From NCBI GenBank assembly GCA_023229945.1, contig JALNYH010000016.1:1-46549 (forward strand): a DNA stretch of 46,549 nucleotides, in the 5' to 3' direction. Shown piece by piece: positions 16,810 through 25,040 of the stretch; position 1 is the stretch's first letter, and every line of letters begins with the position of its first letter. This stretch comes from Arcobacteraceae bacterium. GTDB lineage: Bacteria > Campylobacterota > Campylobacteria > Campylobacterales > Arcobacteraceae. A program made the position numbers and the translations under genes. The notes under the pieces were generated by a model. The model was given only the letters and a program-made list of their open reading frames with translations. It was not told the DNA's origin and did not search any database.

Positions 16810-19214
16810 ACTTCACCTCCACTAATAGGTAAATAAATCTTAAACTGTGCTCCAAAACACTCTTTATCTTTATAGCTAAAAGCAATATTTTCAACTTCTA
16901 TTTTTCCATGGAGATGTTTTGATACTATTTCATTGCTCATATAAAGCCCAATCCCTGTACCTTGGCTTTGATGTTTTGTAGTAAAATATGGTTCAAATAT
17001 TTTTGCCCTAATAGTATCTGGTATTCCACCTCCACTATCGGTTATACTAATACACACAAAGTTATTTACCTTATCAATAGATATCAACAATACTTTTTGT
17101 TCTATATCGTGAGATTCTATAGCATCTTTTGCATTATTTAAGATATTGATAATAGCTTGTATTGCTTCACTAAAATATCCTTCTATATTGGCATTTTGGA
17201 TTACAGATAATTCAACATCTATATAATGATGTTTCAAAGCTGACTCTACAAGTTTTAATGAATTTTCTACTAGTTTTTGGGCATCAAAAACTTCAATTTC
17301 TTTTGATGTTTTGAAGAAATTTCTAAAATCATCTATTGTTTTAGATAAATAATTTGCATTATTCAAAATAGACTCATTAAAATCTATAATATCTTCTTTT
17401 GTAAGTAATCCGTACTCATCTTTTAATTTCAATCCACTAGATGATGTAGTAATAGCACTTAAAGGTTGACGCCATTGGTGAGCAATATTGCCTATCATTT
17501 CTCCCATTGCTGCCATTTTAGATTGCTGAAATAGCATTTGTTCTCTACTTATACTTAATTCATCTTGGATTTCTTGATTGATAACATTCCCAAAAATTGT
17601 AGCAAGTGGTTTCAAGAGATATGAATAATTTTCATCAACTGCATTCTTAATTTGAGTAAATTCTATTACCAAAATAGCTAGCCTATTTTCTTTATGAAAT
17701 ATTGGAATTACAACAAGTGATTTAATCTTTTGTTCTATAAATATTCTACATTCTTGAAATGTTTCATCACTACTTACATCTTTGATAAAAACTATCTCTT
17801 TTGTTTTATTTTCAAAAAGTTTTTCTATACACAAACAATCTTCACAAAGTTCTTTATATTTACAATCTAAGCCTACTTTATAATCTTTTTTGATTGTTGT
17901 TGATTCACTTACAGATGTTTCAAGAGATACTCTTTGAGCCTTTAAAGACATTTTGATAAGCCTCAAAGTATCATATACTTGCTCATCAAATAGTTTTGTA
18001 TTGATAAATTTAGCTGAACTAGAAGCGATTAGCTTGTCATAGAAATTTCTAATTTTTATCTCTTTATCTCTTTGTTTTATAGCATCAATCATTGATTTAA
18101 AAGAAGTTGCAAATGTATTTATTGTTAAATCTGTTGATTCTATATTGACTTCAATATTGTAATTATTATGCTTTATTGATTTTGTAACAGCAAACAAAGA
18201 TTTTATAGGATTAATAACATCTTTTTGAATAAACATATACATCAAAGGCAATACAAAAATCATAGCCACCAAAATAGAAAGTACCAAAATAATAATACTA
18301 TTTAATATTTGAGCATTGAACTCATCTTTTGGTATTGCATTGATTATAAATACCTCATTATCATCAAATAAATATTTCTCAATTTTGAAAAAACTATTAT
18401 CATCATCACTTAGTTGAGATGTATTTGTAAATAAACTTTTATGATTTTCTATATTGATAACATTGAAATCAAAATCTTGATGATAAATATCTAGCATTGT
18501 AGAAGTTTTATTTGCAATATTTTCAACAAATGTACTATCTATGTGTCTTGATAGCTTCAAGTACCCAATATGAACATCATTATAAATCAATTTGATAGTT
18601 TTCACCAAACATAAAACTTTGTGATTATCTATATCTTTTGTAATAATCTCATATTTGTTTAAAGACTTACCTTCATTAAGTGTTTCTTGAGATATTTTAT
18701 ATGCTTCTCTATCTGTACTTATAGGTATATTTGAATACACATCAACTACTTGTAGTTTGTCATTTTCATATGTACTAATACCATGTTCATACTTTACAAT
18801 ATTGTTGTTTAGCATATAAGTGACAACTTCACCATCAGTATCGAAAATACCAAAACAAATATTATCAAAAAGTACAAATTTGTTTTTGATATGATATAAC
18901 AACTCTTTTTTCATTTCATCAAAAAGTATAGGTTGATAATTTGATTTATCTTGATAATTAGCAATTACAGACAAATTGGATAAAATTTGAGTATCATGTG
19001 TTACATCATTTATGATATTAATATTTTGTTCTTCAATCAATTCTAATTCTTTTTTAACTATTGATTGAGACATACTTATCTTTTCAAAAGCATTAGACTT
19101 GTGATAATTATAAAGATAAAAATATTGTAAAACACCAGCTATCAAAAGTGCAAAGCCTACTGCACTTATTAGAAATATTAGTGATTTTGCTTTAATATCA
19201 AGTTTTTTTAACAT
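16806..19214 (-). CDS. Membrane sensor histidine kinase with periplasmic sensor and Cys-rich GAF-like domain
   Basis: 802 residues. Membrane segments lie at about 11-35 and 305-332, enclosing a roughly 270-residue periplasmic Cache-like sensor. A HAMP-like stretch (INPIKSLFAVTKSI) follows. Then comes a GAF-like cytoplasmic domain (about 395-550) with a cysteine cluster, DCKYKELCEDCLC, that could hold a cofactor or sense redox state. The kinase core has the phospho-acceptor in IGNIAHQWRQPLS, the N-box NILNNAKDAIE, and G boxes TDSGGGIPD and GTGIGLYMS. It starts 2 bases after hisA stops and overlaps the 168-residue gene. No response regulator is adjacent. Confidence 0.9.
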   Translation of the reverse strand: MLKKLDIKAKSLIFLISAVGFALLIAGVLQYFYLYNYHKSNAFEKISMSQSIVKKELELIEEQNINIINDVTHDTQILSNLSVIANYQDKSNYQPILFDEMKKELLYHIKNKFVLFDNICFGIFDTDGEVVTYMLNNNIVKYEHGISTYENDKLQVVDVYSNIPISTDREAYKISQETLNEGKSLNKYEIITKDIDNHKVLCLVKTIKLIYNDVHIGYLKLSRHIDSTFVENIANKTSTMLDIYHQDFDFNVINIENHKSLFTNTSQLSDDDNSFFKIEKYLFDDNEVFIINAIPKDEFNAQILNSIIILVLSILVAMIFVLPLMYMFIQKDVINPIKSLFAVTKSIKHNNYNIEVNIESTDLTINTFATSFKSMIDAIKQRDKEIKIRNFYDKLIASSSAKFINTKLFDEQVYDTLRLIKMSLKAQRVSLETSVSESTTIKKDYKVGLDCKYKELCEDCLCIEKLFENKTKEIVFIKDVSSDETFQECRIFIEQKIKSLVVIPIFHKENRLAILVIEFTQIKNAVDENYSYLLKPLATIFGNVINQEIQDELSISREQMLFQQSKMAAMGEMIGNIAHQWRQPLSAITTSSSGLKLKDEYGLLTKEDIIDFNESILNNANYLSKTIDDFRNFFKTSKEIEVFDAQKLVENSLKLVESALKHHYIDVELSVIQNANIEGYFSEAIQAIINILNNAKDAIESHDIEQKVLLISIDKVNNFVCISITDSGGGIPDTIRAKIFEPYFTTKHQSQGTGIGLYMSNEIVSKHLHGKIEVENIAFSYKDKECFGAQFKIYLPISGGEV

Positions 19215-19216
19215 TT

Positions 19217-19927
19217 CTACCCTAAAACTTTAAATCCCTCTTGCAAATCAAGAGTTCCTTCATAAAAAGCTTTTCCCACTATTACTCCTGATATATTACC
19301 ATTGTTTTTACAATTTATTATATCATTGATATCTTTTACTCCACCACTTGCTATGGTATCGACTCCACTTGCAAGGGCAATGATTTCAGTAAATTCTACA
19401 TTTACACCACAAAGCATCCCATCTTTGCTTATATCGGTACAAATTATTGCCTCAACTCCAGCATTTGCAAATTCTACTGCTAAATCAGTAGCCTTCATAG
19501 TAGAAACCTCTGCCCATCCCTCAACAGCTACCATTCCATCAATAGCATCAATCCCTACAGCAATTGGATATTTTGAAGCCATATCTTTTACAAATTGTGG
19601 GTCTTTTACCGCAATTGAACCAAGGATAAGTCTATCTACTCCAAGATTAAGATACATTTTTATAGTCTCTTCATCTCTTATTCCACCACCTAGTTCCATT
19701 TTTAGGTTACAGTTTTCTCTTATTTTTTTGATTTGTTCAAGATTTGCAGGTTCACCCTTAAATGCTCCATTCAAATCAACAATATGAACCCACTTACTTC
19801 CCAATTCCTCAAACCTTTTTGCCACTTGCCAAGGCTCATCAGAATAAATTTTTGCACTATCCATAAGTCCCTTTGTAAGTCTTACAGCTTTTCCATCTTT
19901 CAAATCAATTGCTGGTAAAATATCCAT
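19217..19927 (-). CDS. hisA: Phosphoribosyl-ProFAR isomerase HisA
   Basis: 236 residues, a (beta/alpha)8 barrel. It opens the ribose ring of ProFAR in histidine biosynthesis, giving the substrate of HisF/HisH. The catalytic Asp is in LPAIDLKDGKAVRL; the second acid is in CTDISKDGML. Phosphate-binding loops are LGGGIRD and ASGGVKD. It lies in the order hisH, SDR gene, hisA, with the sensor kinase 2 bases downstream. Confidence 0.96.
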   Translation of the reverse strand: MDILPAIDLKDGKAVRLTKGLMDSAKIYSDEPWQVAKRFEELGSKWVHIVDLNGAFKGEPANLEQIKKIRENCNLKMELGGGIRDEETIKMYLNLGVDRLILGSIAVKDPQFVKDMASKYPIAVGIDAIDGMVAVEGWAEVSTMKATDLAVEFANAGVEAIICTDISKDGMLCGVNVEFTEIIALASGVDTIASGGVKDINDIINCKNNGNISGVIVGKAFYEGTLDLQEGFKVLG

Positions 19928-19937
19928 TATTTCCCTT

Positions 19938-20795
19938 TTATCTATTTATTAAATCATCTATTGTATAGTCAATATTTTTATATTTAAATTCAAATCCGCT
20001 CTCCATCAATCTAAGAGGAATAGCACTTTGTCCATCAGTTAATACTTTTGCACCTTCTCCAAAAATAAGATTTAATACAAATTCTGGCAAAGGTAAAAAT
20101 GTAGGTCTGTTTAAAGCTTTTCCTAATGCTTGTGTCAAACCTTTGTTTGTTGTAGGTTTTGGTGATGTTAGATTGAAAACTCCATCTAAATCTTCATGAT
20201 TTATCACAAAATCATATGCTCGTACTAAATCTTCAATATGAATAAAACTAAAAGCTTGATTTCCATTTCCAATAGTTCCACCAACACCAAATTTAAAAGG
20301 TGTCAACATCTTTGCCAATGCTCCGCCATCTTTTCCCAAAACAATACCAAATCTAAATATAGCAACTCTTGTCTCATCACTTTTTGCTTCAAATGCAGTT
20401 TTTTCCCATTCTTGACATAAATTACCCAAAAAGTCATCACTATATTTATATTCTACTTCATCATAAATACCATCATTAGCATATATTCCTACAGCAGAAG
20501 TTGATATCAAAAGTTTTGGTTTAGTCTCTGAATGTAAAATGGCCTGCGTAAGTGTTGCTGTACTATCAATCCTACTACTTCGTAAAAGTTCTTTGTACTC
20601 TGGTGTCCAACGAGCTATAATACTAGCCCCTGCAAGATTTATAACCACATCACAACCATCTATTTTTTTAGTAAGTTGAAAAAGACTCAATAAATCACTT
20701 CTACCAATACTAACTACTTCGTGTCCATTACCTATAAAATGATTTTTCAAAGTAGTCCCTACAAACCCACTAACTCCTGTGATTGCTATTTTCAT
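19938..20795 (-). CDS. TIGR01777-family NAD(P)-dependent epimerase (YfcH-like)
   Basis: 285 residues. Nucleotide-binding motif TGVSGFVGTTL at the N-terminus, NLAGASIIARW after strand 4, and the family region STSAVGIY with the Tyr near residue 125. The C-terminal DUF1731 region includes RPTFLPLPEFVLNLIFGEGA. This family is related to cell-division-associated SulA homologues of cyanobacteria, but its substrate is unknown. It is inserted between hisH and hisA, probably as a passenger in that operon. Confidence 0.88.
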   Translation of the reverse strand: MKIAITGVSGFVGTTLKNHFIGNGHEVVSIGRSDLLSLFQLTKKIDGCDVVINLAGASIIARWTPEYKELLRSSRIDSTATLTQAILHSETKPKLLISTSAVGIYANDGIYDEVEYKYSDDFLGNLCQEWEKTAFEAKSDETRVAIFRFGIVLGKDGGALAKMLTPFKFGVGGTIGNGNQAFSFIHIEDLVRAYDFVINHEDLDGVFNLTSPKPTTNKGLTQALGKALNRPTFLPLPEFVLNLIFGEGAKVLTDGQSAIPLRLMESGFEFKYKNIDYTIDDLINR

Positions 20796-20809
20796 ATAAA
20801 CCCCTTATT

Positions 20810-21418
20810 TTAGATTTTCATAAAGTTGTCTAATATCTTCAATCCATTATCATGTGATTTTTCTGGATGTGGCTGAAATCCATATATATTGTCTTTATTT
20901 ACAGCACTTACAAACTCATATCCGTATAATGTTTTGCCTATTGTGTATTTCTCATCAGTTACCGCATGAAAAGAGTGTACAAAATACAAATAAGGGTCTT
21001 TCAATCCTTCAAATAATACACTATTATTTGTAAAAAGTTTATTCCAACCCATATGTGGAACTTTGTGTTCATTCATATCCATTTTTGACTTATCAAAGGC
21101 TATTACTTTCCCTTCAATCAAACCCAAACCTTGATTACTCCCAAACTCTTCACTCTCCTCAAAAAGCAATTGCATACCAAGACAAATACCAATCAAAGGC
21201 TTGCCACTTTTTGCAAATTCAAGTACTGCTTCTCTCATGCCGCTAGATACAAGATGTTCCATCGCGTCACCAAATGCACCAACACCTGGTAATATAACTC
21301 TATCGTAATTTTTCACCAAACTTGGGTCTTTTATAATATCTGCTTTTTTGTTTAGCTTTATACAGGCATTATTTACACTAGCTAAATTTCCAACATTATA
21401 ATCTATTATTGCTGTCAT
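20810..21418 (-). CDS. hisH: Imidazole glycerol phosphate synthase subunit HisH
   Basis: 202 residues. It is the glutaminase that feeds ammonia to HisF in histidine biosynthesis. The nucleophile Cys is in GICLGMQLLF; the His-Glu pair is in QPHPEKSH; the oxyanion region PGVGAF is present. ATG at 21418 is chosen over the GTG three bases upstream because AAAGG then stands 6 bases away. hisF is not in this window. Confidence 0.95.
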   Translation of the reverse strand: MTAIIDYNVGNLASVNNACIKLNKKADIIKDPSLVKNYDRVILPGVGAFGDAMEHLVSSGMREAVLEFAKSGKPLIGICLGMQLLFEESEEFGSNQGLGLIEGKVIAFDKSKMDMNEHKVPHMGWNKLFTNNSVLFEGLKDPYLYFVHSFHAVTDEKYTIGKTLYGYEFVSAVNKDNIYGFQPHPEKSHDNGLKILDNFMKI

Positions 21419-21456
21419 CACTTACCTTTAACTTATCTCTTTTAATTATACAACAA

Positions 21457-22029
21457 TTAGTATTTCGCATCACTTAAAACCAATCCAAATAAAACTTCAC
21501 AATTGTTTTTTTCCAAAATTATTTTTGCTTCTTGCATTGTAGCACCAGTAGTTATTATATCATCTACTAGTATAATATTTAGATATTGTTTACCACTATA
21601 TATAAAATCTCTTTTATTTTTTTGTCTAAATTCAAGTGATTTCCCTGCATATGAAACTCTATTTTGTGCTTTTAGTACATTAAAGTATGGTTTGATTATA
21701 TGTGATTTGAGATTTTGTGCCAAAATTGCACTATGAGAAAAATCTTTTGTTACCACATCATCTATTGAGATAGCATAGACTTGATTTGAAAATGTAAAAC
21801 TTGAAGAAAATTTTTTGAATGAATTGGAAGCCAAAATTTGTAGTATTTTATCACCAAAGAAATGATATTTTGCATTGAGTAATTTTGATATATCTGTGTA
21901 ATTGTAAAATGAATATACAAAAAAATCTTTTGCTACCTCTCTTGAGTGTAAAGAGGTAGATAAAAGAGTAGTTTGACAATTCTTGCATATGATTTCAAAA
22001 GAAAGCTTACCACATGCAAGACATCTCAT
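21457..22029 (-). CDS. ComF-like phosphoribosyltransferase-domain protein
   Basis: 190 residues. An N-terminal zinc ribbon (MRCLACGK, CKNCQ) precedes a phosphoribosyltransferase fold with the PRPP-binding motif ILVDDIITTGATMQEA. The family includes ComF/GntX, linked to DNA uptake; the biochemical role is not settled. The ATG shares a base with the lepA stop (TAATG), so it is translated with lepA. Confidence 0.87.
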   Translation of the reverse strand: MRCLACGKLSFEIICKNCQTTLLSTSLHSREVAKDFFVYSFYNYTDISKLLNAKYHFFGDKILQILASNSFKKFSSSFTFSNQVYAISIDDVVTKDFSHSAILAQNLKSHIIKPYFNVLKAQNRVSYAGKSLEFRQKNKRDFIYSGKQYLNIILVDDIITTGATMQEAKIILEKNNCEVLFGLVLSDAKY

Positions 22030-23819
22030 TAGTCTATCTTTAAAACCGCCATAAAGGCTTCTTGTGGAACATCTACTTTTCCAATAGATTTCATCCTTTT
22101 TTTACCAGCTTTTTGTTTTTCTAGTAGTTTTCTTTTTCTTGTGATATCCCCACCATAACATTTAGCAGTCACATTTTTACCCATAGATTTTACAGTTTCT
22201 CTTGCAATAATTGTACTTCCAACACTAGCTTGGATTGCCACTTCAAAAAGTTGTCTTGGTATTAGCTCTTTTAGCTGTTTTACGAAGTCACGCCCTTTTG
22301 TTTGTGCTTTTGTACTTGGTACTATGATAGAAAGAGCATCTACGATATCACCAGCTACTCTTACATCAAGCTTTACCAAATCTCCCTCACGAAAGCCTAT
22401 TGGCTCATAATCAAAACTAGCATAACCTTTGGTACAGCTTTTTAGTTTGTCATAAAAATCCATTACTATTTCATTTAGAGGTATTTCATACTCCAATAAA
22501 ACCCTTTTACCAAGGTAATCCATCTTAAGCTGAATCCCTCTTTTGTCATTGAGTAGCTTGATAATATTACCCAAGAACTCATCAGGAACCAAAATAGTAG
22601 ATTTTACATAAGGCTCTAATATCATATCTATTTTTGTAGGACTTGGTAGTTCACTTGGATTTTGTATCTCTATTTCACTTCCATCAGTCAAAGCTACTTT
22701 ATATATAACAGTTGGAGCAGTTGCTATCAAATCAAGGTCAAACTCTCTCTCCAATCTCTCTTTTACCACTTCCATATGAAGCATACCCAAAAATCCTGTC
22801 CTAAATCCACTTCCAAGAGCATGTGAGCTTTCTGGCTCATATGTCAAAGAACTATCATTCATTTTCAGTTTTCCAAGAGCATCTCTCAAATCTTCAAATT
22901 TATCAGTCTCTATAGGATAAAGCCCAGCAAAAACAAAACTCTTAGCTGGTTCAAACCCATCAATAGCTACTAGTGTAGGATTTTTGTGATCTGTCATCGT
23001 ATCACCAACTGCCAAAGAATCCACAGTTTTAAGTCCAAGTACAACAATACCAATTTCACCAGTTTTTATCTCAAGTGTATCTTGTCTTTTGAGAGGATGT
23101 GGATACATCATACTGATTACTTGATGTGAAGCTCCAGTTCCCATCACCTTAATCATCTGCCCTTTTTTGATACTTCCATCATATACTCTCACAAGTGCCA
23201 AAGCTCCAAGGTAATTATCAAACCAACTATCATAAATAAGTGCTTTTGTAGGTGCATTTTCATCACCATTTGGTGGTGGTACACGGTCAACTATAGCATC
23301 AATTAAGTCTTTTACACCAAGTCCAGTTTTTGCACTTATTAGGTTGTGTTCTGTACAATCAAGCCCAATAGCCTCTTCAACTTCAGCCAAAACCCTATCA
23401 GGATCAGCTGATGGTAAATCTATTTTATTCACAACAGGCAAAAGCGTAAGGTCATTATCAAGTGCAATATAAACATTTGCAATAGTTTGAGCTTCTACAC
23501 CTTGAGTACTATCAACTATAAGCAAAGCCCCTTCACTCGAAGCCAAACTTCTACTAACCTCATAACTAAAATCCACATGACCTGGAGTATCGATAAGATT
23601 AAGAATATAGTGTTGACCATCTTTTACATAGTTTAGTCTAACACTTTGAGCTTTGATAGTAATCCCACGCTCTTTTTCAATATCCATAGTATCCATAACT
23701 TGAGCAGACATTTCTCTATCACTAATAGCACCACATTCTTGGATAATCCTATCAGCCAATGTAGATTTACCGTGATCTATATGAGCAATAATACTGAAAT
23801 TTCTAATATTTTTTTGCAA
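22029..23819 (-). CDS. lepA: Elongation factor 4 (LepA)
   Basis: 596 residues. The GTPase shows G1 AHIDHGKST, G3 DTPGHVDF and G4 NKIDLPSAD. The C-terminal LepA-specific domain is present (RKRKLLEKQKAGKKRMKSIG, read as the LepA tail). It back-translocates or remodels stalled ribosomes. The start is TTG at 23819 with AAGGA 7 bases upstream; the first residues NIRNFSIIAHIDHGKS match the usual LepA start, so no longer form is needed. Confidence 0.97.
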   Translation of the reverse strand: MQKNIRNFSIIAHIDHGKSTLADRIIQECGAISDREMSAQVMDTMDIEKERGITIKAQSVRLNYVKDGQHYILNLIDTPGHVDFSYEVSRSLASSEGALLIVDSTQGVEAQTIANVYIALDNDLTLLPVVNKIDLPSADPDRVLAEVEEAIGLDCTEHNLISAKTGLGVKDLIDAIVDRVPPPNGDENAPTKALIYDSWFDNYLGALALVRVYDGSIKKGQMIKVMGTGASHQVISMMYPHPLKRQDTLEIKTGEIGIVVLGLKTVDSLAVGDTMTDHKNPTLVAIDGFEPAKSFVFAGLYPIETDKFEDLRDALGKLKMNDSSLTYEPESSHALGSGFRTGFLGMLHMEVVKERLEREFDLDLIATAPTVIYKVALTDGSEIEIQNPSELPSPTKIDMILEPYVKSTILVPDEFLGNIIKLLNDKRGIQLKMDYLGKRVLLEYEIPLNEIVMDFYDKLKSCTKGYASFDYEPIGFREGDLVKLDVRVAGDIVDALSIIVPSTKAQTKGRDFVKQLKELIPRQLFEVAIQASVGSTIIARETVKSMGKNVTAKCYGGDITRKRKLLEKQKAGKKRMKSIGKVDVPQEAFMAVLKID

Positions 23820-23844
23820 ACAATTTTCCTTTTTTTTGAAAGAG

Positions 23845-23921
23845 ACTGAGTGACTGAGAGACTAAGTGACTAAGCAAGAAAAATCTCAGTTTCTCAGTTT
23901 CTCAGTTTCTCAGTTTCTCAG
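23845..23921. repeat. Facing octamer arrays between prs and lepA
   Basis: The left arm (23845-23874) is ACTGAGTG/ACTGAGAG/ACTAAGTG-type units; the right arm is five exact CTCAGTTT units starting at 23885, 23893, 23901, 23909 and 23917. The arms are complementary over about 29 bases. The prs stop codon (TCA on the plus strand at 23918-23920) lies in the last unit. Confidence 0.9.
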
Positions 23922-24847
23922 TTGAACATCGAATTAATTGATTCGTTACTATATATTCTTTTGATTGTCTCAGCCATTATAACAGAAGCTGTAAGAACTG
24001 TTATTTTTGGGTGTTGTTGTTTTAGTGGTATAGTGTCAGATATTACAAGCTCATCTAAAGCATCACTGTTTAGTCTCTCATACGCTGCACCACTCAAAAC
24101 TCCATGAGTACAACATGCCATTACAGATGTCGCCCCTCGTTGTTTCAAAATCTCAGCAGCTTTTACCAATGTCCCTGCAGTATCTACCATATCATCAAGC
24201 ATAATTACATCTTTGCCTGTTACATCACCTATTATATTCATCACTTCGCATTGATTTGCTTTTTCTCTTTTTTTATCTACTATTACAAGATCAAGCCCTA
24301 GCTTTTCTGCATAGCTTCTAGCTCTTGCTACACCACCGATATCTGGACTTGCGATAATAGGATTTTTAAGATTTTTTGCCTTAATATACTCAATAAAAAG
24401 CATACTTCCAAGTAAATGATCCACAGGAATTGAGAAAAACCCTTGTATCTGAGCAGCATGTAAATCTATCGTAATAACTCTATCTACACCAGCCGTTTCA
24501 AGCATATCAGCCACAAGTTTTGCAGTAATTGGCACTCTAGGAGCTGCTTTTCTATCTTGTCTAGCATAACCAAAATATGGAATTACAGCGTTTATTGTCC
24601 CTGCACTACTTCTTTTGAAAGCATCTACTATGATAAGAAGCTCCATAAGATTGTCATTTGCTGGTGAACAGGTCGGTTGGATAATAAATATATCATCACC
24701 TCTTACACTTTTTGCAATATTGACATTTATCTCACCATCACTAAATCGACTCACCTGAACTTCAGCTAGTTCTTTACCAAGATAACTAGCCACCTTTTTT
24801 GCAAATTCTGGGTTTGCAGTACCACTTACTAATTCATATCTATCCAC
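23918..24847 (-). CDS. prs: Ribose-phosphate pyrophosphokinase Prs
   Basis: 309 residues. It makes PRPP from ribose 5-phosphate and ATP, feeding purine, pyrimidine and histidine synthesis (hisA/hisH lie nearby). Motifs are FSDGEINVNI, YFGYARQDRKAAPR (catalytic loop) and the PRPP site MLDDMVDTAGTLVKAAE. The start is GTG at 24847 with AAGGA 6 bases upstream. TATAAT on this strand at 24893-24898. The stop codon is provided by the CTCAGTTT repeat. Confidence 0.96.
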   Translation of the reverse strand: MDRYELVSGTANPEFAKKVASYLGKELAEVQVSRFSDGEINVNIAKSVRGDDIFIIQPTCSPANDNLMELLIIVDAFKRSSAGTINAVIPYFGYARQDRKAAPRVPITAKLVADMLETAGVDRVITIDLHAAQIQGFFSIPVDHLLGSMLFIEYIKAKNLKNPIIASPDIGGVARARSYAEKLGLDLVIVDKKREKANQCEVMNIIGDVTGKDVIMLDDMVDTAGTLVKAAEILKQRGATSVMACCTHGVLSGAAYERLNSDALDELVISDTIPLKQQHPKITVLTASVIMAETIKRIYSNESINSMFN

Positions 24848-24892
24848 TATCTATCCTTTTTATCGGAAATTTTAAACTTGAAATTTTCACGG

Positions 24893-24898
24893 ATTATA
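24893..24898 (-). promoter_or_regulatory. -10 element of prs
   Basis: TATAAT on the minus strand in TTGATATAATCC, about 45 bases before the GTG start. Probably drives prs and perhaps lepA-comF. Confidence 0.5.
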
Positions 24899-24930
24899 TC
24901 AAAATGGTACTTAAGTTGTGTTTAGGTTCT

Positions 24931-25040
24931 AGATGGTAGGTTGTAGAGTTTGGAACGCCGAATTTATTCGGTATATAATAAAATGTGCGAAGCACTCAAC
25001 AATTATTAATTATTAGTTATTAATTGTTAGTTGTTAAGAT
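24931..25040. repeat. Composite repeat at the 3' end of folK-mnmA
   Basis: It consists of TGGTAGGTTGTAGAG (24935-24949), a palindrome CCGAATTTATTCGG (24957-24971), and AT-rich TTAGTTA-like units that continue into the mnmA stop codon (25020-25022). The palindrome differs from the CCAGATTTATCTGG copy at 10591 by paired changes on both arms, so the hairpin is kept. Confidence 0.75.
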
